Below the pieces are notes generated by a model, which was not told where the DNA came from, did not search any database, and saw nothing but the letters and a program-made list of their open reading frames with translations. DNA of 64,000 nucleotides from Clytia hemisphaerica (taxonomy: Eukaryota > Cnidaria > Hydrozoa > Leptothecata > Clytiidae): NCBI GenBank assembly GCA_902728285.1, contig CACVBU010001307.1, positions 155,193 through 219,192 on the forward strand, in the 5' to 3' direction. Shown piece by piece: positions 60,501 to 64,000 of the stretch. A program made the translations under genes and the position numbers. Numbering within the stretch: the first letter of the stretch is position 1; every line of letters begins with the position of its first letter.

Positions 60501-62890
60501 TGTCTATGGTGTCAGTGCCATAAACCTGTTTCACTTCATAGAAAGCGGAGTTTGCAGACCGTTGATCCGTGAAAACGCTCAAAGTATTTCTAGATTACCC
60601 TTACTGTGTACTATAATTTAGGAAAGAGAATCAATCTATTTACGTAATATTGCGTCATCAGGCAGGTTTTTAACAGATTCAGTGTAGATTTCGCAGATGA
60701 CTAGACTTTCCCAACTTGCATTAATTTACGTCATATTACATAAAAAAGACCCTATTCGTAAACTCATTAATTTATAAAACGTCTAATCAGCAATTATCAT
60801 CTATTCTGTTCTATATAATGACTTCACTTCGCCTTTTATTTGCATAGGGACATTTGTAAAAGGATAGCTTCGTTAGGGGATATTGAAATTAGATGTGACA
60901 TCTAAGATAATAATGACCTAAGCACTTCAAAAAATAAAATTTGAGCTTTAAGTCTAGTGACTTTGCAAAACAGCCTGAAATATAAAAAAGTTGCTCATCT
61001 TCTAAAAGAAATATCTTTTATAACCGTGTCACAGACCCGCTGAACCCCCACTACACTTGAAAATTTAGCCATATTCCGCCCCGATGGGAAATTACCCTTC
61101 AATTTCAGCCCCACTAGGAAATTGACTTTGCTTTAATCTTCATTTGAAATTCAATGGTACTCTAAAGTATCACTAGGTACAACAATTCCACTAGATTTTT
61201 CAACTTAGGAACAACAGAATTCTATCCCCGTTGGGATTTCGATAGTTTAACGAAAATGTATTCTATCCCGCTTGAGTAATTTATAATACTTTCAAGAATG
61301 CCTCTTTTGTCGAGTGGAAACGTGACGTGAATTCAGAACCAAAAACTCAAAACGTAAGTGGACTGAGTAAATGTTAGTAAAGTTTGGATAATATCATATT
61401 ACAGAAAATAGAGTTGGTTAGTAGCTAATATAGGGTAGAATTCCTTGAAAAATAAAACGTGCAAAAATGATTGAATTTTTGGCAAAGTATACTAAACGCA
61501 ACTACATGCAAATAGTAGCGAAACTGCATGCGTTGTAAAATTGTCAAAATCGGCCTGTCTTCGGGCTGTTGAATCCCGATACTTTTGGCGTGGGTTTTCA
61601 TTCTAAAATTGGTAACTACTTTTCCATTCTCGACTTTCAAATACGACCAAATAACATCATTTACATCAGGGAAATAGATGCTAAGCAATTTTTTTTCACA
61701 TAAGAGCCCTACCATATAAAAAGTATTTCAATCTTTAACACTTATTCGAAAGTGATTGGTTTTTACCTTAAAGTTTAAACGTAACTTCTTGGCATATACA
61801 AGTAGCCAAACAAATTGCCCCTCGGAGGGGGGGGGGGCACTTGTAGCTTTTTGATAGACAGGATGGTGCTTATAAGTACTTCACAGGAATTTTTCAGAAA
61901 GCAAGTTTAAGTCAGAAGCAGACTCTAGTCTACCATACAACCGACCCTTCGTCAAAGGAGTGAACAATGGTTTAAGGAATAGAAAATCGCATGAGCCTAC
62001 CTTTGCTGATGTCATCAATGGTACGTTTGACAGCAGCACGAATCAAGTTATCGATCAAAAACATCCAATGCGGCAAGACGTTCATATGGTCACGAATCAC
62101 TTCTGATATCTGGTGAAAGGAAGATAAAAGTATAGCAAAGCCTCCATAACTCGAACAAGCATGGGTAACAAAAATTATTTCGAGTAAGGAAATTTCGAGA
62201 TGTGGAGTAAGTTTTATAGGGCATTGCTAAGTGAAGGGACGAGAAATTATGTTCTAGTTTTAAGGAGAGATTTGAGTTTTAGAAATGGGTAAAAAAACTC
62301 CACCTCTTCGTGACCCCGTAACTCCTTAACTCAAACGATTTGTTTCCTCCTTTCAGCAAACAAACCTTCAATAAAGAGGCTACTCGAATTTTCAATAACT
62401 CAAACGAATTTCAATTCCCGTGCGTGTGTTCGAGTTATGAAGACTTGCAATATGAATTACAATAGTTTGGTAACCCTTTGGTAGAATGGTTAACGAGTTG
62501 CAAGAAAAATAAAAACAGGGTCATCATTCTGGTGAAGATACAGTATATTTTTCTGTTTCTCTTAATTATTTTTAGAATTTTGATTCTTACGGACCCCAGC
62601 CTCCACCCCTCCGATATTCAAATATATGAAATGGGCGTTTGAACCCTATACGGTTATTTTCAACAGTAACAAGGATAAGGACAGTAAAGAATTTAATTAT
62701 CCAATTTATCCAAAAGTTCCAAAATTAATGTCCAGAATTTGTCGAAGACGTCTGTCACAGAGCACCAAATCAAAATTTTACGAAAGAACAACTAGACTTG
62801 AGATACTTACGCATTCAGCCACTAGGTGAAAAGCCAATTGGACTTCATTAAGAACGCGACTGTCTCCTGGAAAATCTCTTTGGATTGGGC
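51580..62890 (-). CDS. MAP3K5/MAP3K15: ASK-type MAP3K (MAP3K5/MAP3K15 family), C-terminal eight exons
   Basis: Exons 62890-62811, 62109-62001, 58097-57815, 56011-55940, 54858-54797, 54073-54000, 53649-53573 and 51664-51580 (TAG stop) splice in one frame. They encode, in order: [15 protein letters not shown]; a segment with [18 protein letters not shown], which resembles the region C-terminal to the ASK1 kinase domain; a serine-rich linker; [19 protein letters not shown], matching the ASK coiled coil; and a SAM-like domain running from [20 protein letters not shown] through [19 protein letters not shown] to [11 protein letters not shown]. The linear order equals that of ASK1/ASK3 C-termini. 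ASK kinases relay oxidative and other stress to JNK and p38; the C-terminal coiled coil and SAM domain mediate oligomerisation. The kinase domain lies beyond the right edge. A 1.36-kb inverted-repeat element sits in the last intron. Confidence 0.85.
51811..53173. mobile_element. 1.36-kb element with about 37-bp TIRs and a 7-bp target duplication, in the last ASK intron
   Basis: CAGGGGGGGGGTACAGCCGC begins a left end (51811-51847) mirrored at 53135-53173. TTTCGAT flanks it at 51804-51810 and 53174-53180. The subterminal motif CCCCCTTTTTAGTACCGGGT is repeated three times on the left and occurs in modified form on the right. Confidence 0.9.
53700..53985. mobile_element. MITE, CGTCGTTTT family, copy 2 (reverse)
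   Basis: Ends in GGAATCTTAGTGTAGGAAAG GGAAACTTATGCAAAACGAC GG, the reverse complement of the family's start. The body matches 54946-55240 in reverse orientation. It stops about 15 bp from the ASK exon 54073-54000. Confidence 0.65.
54946..55240. mobile_element. MITE, CGTCGTTTT family, copy 3
   Basis: Starts ACCCGCACTAAGATTC and ends GCAAAACGACG. It carries a two-copy 21-bp tandem repeat of TTTCTAGCTTCTACTGCCAC C near 54980-55020. Confidence 0.65.
56097..56183. mobile_element. AACGTT hairpin element, copy 2, right end lost
   Basis: Starts CAGCTGGCACACAACGTTGT as in 31246-31342 and continues through TGAACGTTGAAACAGTGTTG T, but the closing CCAGCTG is absent. Confidence 0.8.
56455..56635. repeat. 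CGAGTTA/TTCGAA-type MITE, copy 4
   Basis: CAGTAAACTCTCTCTTATTC GAAG opens it and TTCGAATTAGCGAGAGTCAA TTG closes it. Confidence 0.6.
57099..57249. mobile_element. TACACG-ended MITE, copy f, short
   Basis: TACACGTTTTTTATAAGAAC opens it and ATTATAAAAAAACGTATA closes it; AAGAACA recurs. At 151 bp it is the shortest copy. Confidence 0.75.
58790..59037. mobile_element. TACACG-ended MITE, copy g
   Basis: TACATAAACGTTTTTTTATA opens it and GTTCTTATGAAAAAACGTGT A closes it. AAGAACA recurs at least five times. Confidence 0.8.
59229..59428. repeat. Interspersed repeat, right part of the 49815-50162 family
   Basis: Nearly base-for-base match to 49963-50162, including AATATAGCCTGGAAGTCTGC CAACCCCTCCC, in the same orientation. 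The left part is missing. Confidence 0.85.
59640..59860. repeat. Repeat related to 15392-15600
   Basis: Shares GAGGACGGCG, a CGAGGACGGT-type segment, TTTACC and TACATAAA in the same order as 15392-15600. Ends not resolved. Confidence 0.5.
62140..62450. repeat. CGAGTTA-type repeats, copy 5, in an ASK intron
   Basis: CCTCCATAACTCGAACAAGC near 62140, TTTCGAGTAAGGAAATTTCG after it, and TGTTCGAGTTATGAAGACTT G near 62430. Likely two degenerate copies side by side. Confidence 0.45.
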
Positions 62891-63360
62891 CTGTTAATTG
62901 ATAAAGTTTGATTCAATTTTATGGTTAGTTTTAAGGGTATGTGTAAGACAAGGTTTGATAATTTTCATCAAAGAAATCGCACAGACTGATGCAAGATTTA
63001 TTTTTGCCGAATTTGACCTAAATTGGCTGAAGTTGGTTTCCTTAAGTTTAACTTTCTGAAATGCGGACCATTCAAGATTAATAACTAGGCTGTAGACGAA
63101 GGTCAATTTTTATTGGGTAGTTAACTAATAAAAAATTGTTGTTGGTAGTCGAGGTACTGGGTTAAAAAGCAAAAGGGATCTTTAAGAATCATCGAAAGAT
63201 GTTATGGAAACAATACCCTAGAAAATACTTTTCCAAGCATAATTTGTAAGAATACTGTTTAAGAAAATTTATTCAAAATTGCAAAATTAAACTTTTAATT
63301 TAAAAAATTTTTGGAATAATAAAAACAGGAGAATCTAAAAAAAATAAAAGTTCAATTCAA

Positions 63361-64000
63361 TTACGGATTTAAAAAAGTTTTCACGTTAACATTATAATTC
63401 GGTATTCCTTTGCCGGTAGTGCACAGATATCTCATGGATTTCGGTTTCGCTATTCCTTTACACGGGCGCGTATTCATCGCCTTCGCCTGATTACGCCAAT
63501 AAAAAAGAATGGTTACTTCAAAAGTTTGATTATGTGAATAGTTAATCACTTCAAATGTGGTTGAAACTGGAGTCTTGCGTTCATATACACCCCTTTGTAT
63601 TAAGTCTAGCGGGTATATTTCTCTTTCATTTCCTTTAGTTTGGTTGACATCAATCATAATTTTTGATATTATCTCTTTATGGTTAAATTGGATTTTGAAT
63701 TCTTTGGCTGTCCTCAATTTAGCAAGATCATATGGCTTAGGTGCGAGGCTCGGTACATTCAGAGATTTTAGCATGAGGTTAGAGTTGGTCAGAACCGAAG
63801 ATATATTGATCGATTTTGCCAATCTATTGCTAGAGTCGAGGAAAAGTTTATCGCTAGTGTTAAATAGTTTCTTGGAAGAAGCACTGTTTTTTCTTGTTGA
63901 GAGGGATGATTTATAAGATTTCAAATCTACTGACTTAAGCGAAGAAGTTATGGTCAATGGTAATGACGATTTTGATGTCCTATCAATCAAATCACAAACA
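63361..64000 (-). CDS. Unrecognised open frame, truncated by the window edge
   Basis: An open frame of at least 213 codons reads from the window edge to a stop at 63361; there is no ATG in the visible part, so it continues beyond 64000. The N-terminal part is rich in Ser, Lys and Leu. The C-terminal part looks globular, with LIQRGVYERKTPVSTTFEV and FYWRNQAKAMNTRPCKGIAK. It is unusually long for this AT-rich sequence. It cannot be an ordinary internal ASK exon because it ends in a stop, so it is a nested gene, an alternative last exon, or remains of a mobile element. I do not recognise the family. Confidence 0.4.
   Translation of the reverse strand, partial: VCDLIDRTSKSSLPLTITSSLKSVDLKSYKSSLSTRKNSASSKKLFNTSDKLFLDSSNRLAKSINISSVLTNSNLMLKSLNVPSLAPKPYDLAKLRTAKEFKIQFNHKEIISKIMIDVNQTKGNEREIYPLDLIQRGVYERKTPVSTTFEVINYSHNQTFEVTILFYWRNQAKAMNTRPCKGIAKPKSMRYLCTTGKGIPNYNVNVKTFLNP

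Noticed and set aside
61425-61715. Possible ASK exon on the minus strand
   Set aside because: The frame looks protein-like in part, but exon 62109-62001 joins 58097-57815 directly in phase, and this frame has no matching splice sites or ASK resemblance.

Overview
The window reads as AT-rich nuclear DNA of an invertebrate animal. Coding sequence is broken into short exons with GT-AG introns, the gene families are metazoan (an apoptosis signal-regulating kinase C-terminus and a ciliary WD40 protein), and introns and spacers are full of short inverted-repeat DNA transposons, tRNA-derived SINEs and microsatellites. I cannot name the species. Exons were joined by hand from splice sites, intron phase and family resemblance; no alignment was run.

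Layout. (1) 1-4707: no gene recognised; repeats, including a foldback element and a nested inverted-repeat element. (2) About 4708-38895, minus strand: a WDR49/WDR64-type protein (degenerate EF-hand followed by WD40 repeats) in 18 coding exons, including a 26-nt microexon and a probable 34-nt one. Three other genes lie inside its introns. An intronless bZIP gene sits on the plus strand at 12885-13919. Two tandem five-exon cysteine dioxygenase-like genes sit on the minus strand at 23529-26781 and 28123-30936, both in one 13.4-kb intron. (3) 38896-51579: 12.7 kb without a recognisable gene, made largely of nested terminal-inverted-repeat elements. (4) 51580-62890, minus strand: the last eight exons of an ASK-type MAP3K (MAP3K5/MAP3K15 family), down to a SAM-like domain and the stop codon; the kinase domain lies beyond the window. 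(5) 63361-64000, minus strand: an unrecognised open frame that runs off the window edge.

The strongest observations are: the nested-gene architecture; two cysteine dioxygenase paralogues whose exons, silent sites included, are far more alike than their introns; a bZIP basic region with glutamine where the near-invariant arginine should be; a one-codon acceptor shift between the two paralogues; and a transposon family in which the word next to the terminal repeat is also repeated inside each copy and changes as a set from copy to copy. No CRISPR array, rRNA, functional tRNA or autonomous transposase was found.
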